DNA of 64,000 bases from Prinia subflava (Eukaryota; Chordata; Aves; Passeriformes; Cisticolidae), in NCBI RefSeq assembly GCF_021018805.1, contig NC_086251.1, positions 44,958,767 to 45,022,766 of the forward strand, read 5' to 3'. A model generated the notes under the pieces. The model made no database searches, was not told where the DNA came from, and worked only from the letters and a program-made list of their open reading frames with translations. The stretch's first letter is position 1. Every line of letters begins with the position of its first letter. Both the position numbers and the translations under genes were made by a program. Shown here one piece after another: positions 62,901 through 64,000 of this stretch.

Positions 62901-64000
62901 TACTGCTAGTATTTAGCTGAACACACTCTTATTCAAGACAGGTCTCTGTTTTAGAGCATGATTACTTTTTGAGGGCTTCTTCCTGGAGAATATTATGTTC
63001 TTTCTAAGACATACTGAACTTTGCTTGTTTGTTTTGGTTTTGTTACTTAAACCTTCTCCTAGGAACTCTTCAAGCCCATAATATTTTGGGATTCCATAAG
63101 TTTTTCCTTCCAAAATAATTTTCTTTCCCCAAAGCTTGTTCACCTGTAAGTACACAAAGATATTTTTGACATTTTTCCTATTAAATGATATAAATCCAAA
63201 CAGTGGTGCTTGGATTTTTTTTTAGTTTCATTGTTAATGAAAAGCCACCTGTTCTAAAATTGCCTATTTACATATCTTGAATTCTTTTAGTAGTGAAGTA
63301 AAGCTCTCTTCCCCATTTGCTTACTAAATTTGTACATTCCAATGTAAAACAACTCTGCATAAAACGCCTTAAATCTGAAACCAACCTGCAATTTGAAAAA
63401 CATACCTAATTCAAGGTTACAGCTGGAAAAAATGCCTGTCATTCATTACCATCTCTTGACTGAGACCAGACATGATATTAATGAACGCTTTGAAAGGATG
63501 ATGGCTTGGCATAAAGGTATTTTTAACTAATCTTTGAAGAACACTGTTGTTGAGCAACTCTCAACAAACACTGGACCTGTGCTTTTTGGTGAGAAAACAG
63601 AGACATTTTGTTGGAAATATACAATTTGAAGTCACAACTAAACTATTGTAATTATTGAGGTTAAGTGCTTAGATTAAAATTCCTGAAACAGAACTTGAAA
63701 TGTGTGGATATAATTATTGAATCATAGAAAATTTATCTCGTAAGTATATTCTAAGTCCTCTAATCCTTCCCTCTCTTCTATGTGATGACATTCCAGATAG
63801 GTATCCAGTGCTTTATAATTAGTGAAAAAATACCATGTTCTGGGGAATTGCATTTGGAGTTTAGTTACCTTGTCTAGCCCCTGTTGAAACTTAAATACAT
63901 TCTTACTTATCCTACAAGCCTTGGACATCGACAATGAAATAACATTTATTAGTTATCTCTACATGATCTCTTTGATTGCAGGAACTACTAGTTTTTCTAA
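53991..64000. other. AT-rich noncoding DNA, likely gene desert
   Basis: Only short chance ORFs occur (the largest is 128 codons at 55196-55582, without recognisable domains). No repeat element, RNA gene, CpG island or splice-flanked exon could be supported. FLRT2 lies in a gene-poor region in other vertebrates, which fits. Confidence 0.5.

Noticed and set aside
63716..63940. Possible minus-strand CR1 tail because of an AATCATAGAA sequence
   Set aside because: The following sequence lacks the GGTTGGAAGGGACC-type block and the TCTAGTCCAACC block that identify a CR1 tail. One short match is not enough.
1..64000. CRISPR arrays, operons, prophage or defence systems
   Set aside because: No regularly spaced direct repeats and no prokaryote-type gene clusters are present. 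The window is vertebrate DNA with one gene.

Overview
This window looks like AT-rich nuclear DNA from a sauropsid, most probably a bird. The reasons are the single large ORF, a vertebrate FLRT2 orthologue; one recognisable fossil repeat, the 3' tail of a CR1 LINE, the dominant retrotransposon of birds and reptiles; and the absence of any Alu, B1, L1 or other mammalian repeat I could recognise. Many G-interrupted poly-T tracts (and their complements) also fit an avian, perhaps songbird, genome. The species cannot be fixed from the sequence alone.

Layout. Positions 1 to about 40,370 contain no convincing coding exon and no CpG island. I infer that this is intron 1 and/or upstream flank of FLRT2, because FLRT genes carry the whole coding region in one terminal exon behind a long 5' UTR intron. 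It holds a pair of abutting perfect hairpins (2,936-2,990), a transcription-factor-site-rich block that resembles a conserved noncoding element (about 4,740-4,960), several short tandem duplications, a 292-bp (GGGA)n/(GGAA)n microsatellite (13,518-13,809), several homopolymer-like tracts, the CR1 tail (about 28,655-28,716) and a 42-nt poly-T run (37,460-37,501).

Positions 40,371-42,766 hold the terminal exon of FLRT2: a leader with five short upstream ORFs, then an uninterrupted 661-residue coding region on the + strand (40,781-42,766) for a leucine-rich-repeat, fibronectin type III, single-pass membrane adhesion and guidance protein. The 3' UTR follows; its end is not settled, but candidate poly(A) signals lie between 44,023 and 46,330. 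It contains an AT-rich inverted repeat at 45,556-45,603.

From about 46,100 to 64,000 I see only AT-rich noncoding DNA with one GC-richer block (about 53,520-53,990). This fits the gene-poor surroundings of FLRT2 known in other vertebrates. All other ORFs are short (156 aa or less), often lack an ATG start, match no family I recognise and behave as chance ORFs. I found no tRNA, rRNA, CRISPR, intact mobile element, viral gene or multi-gene system. The unusual signals here are structural and regulatory.
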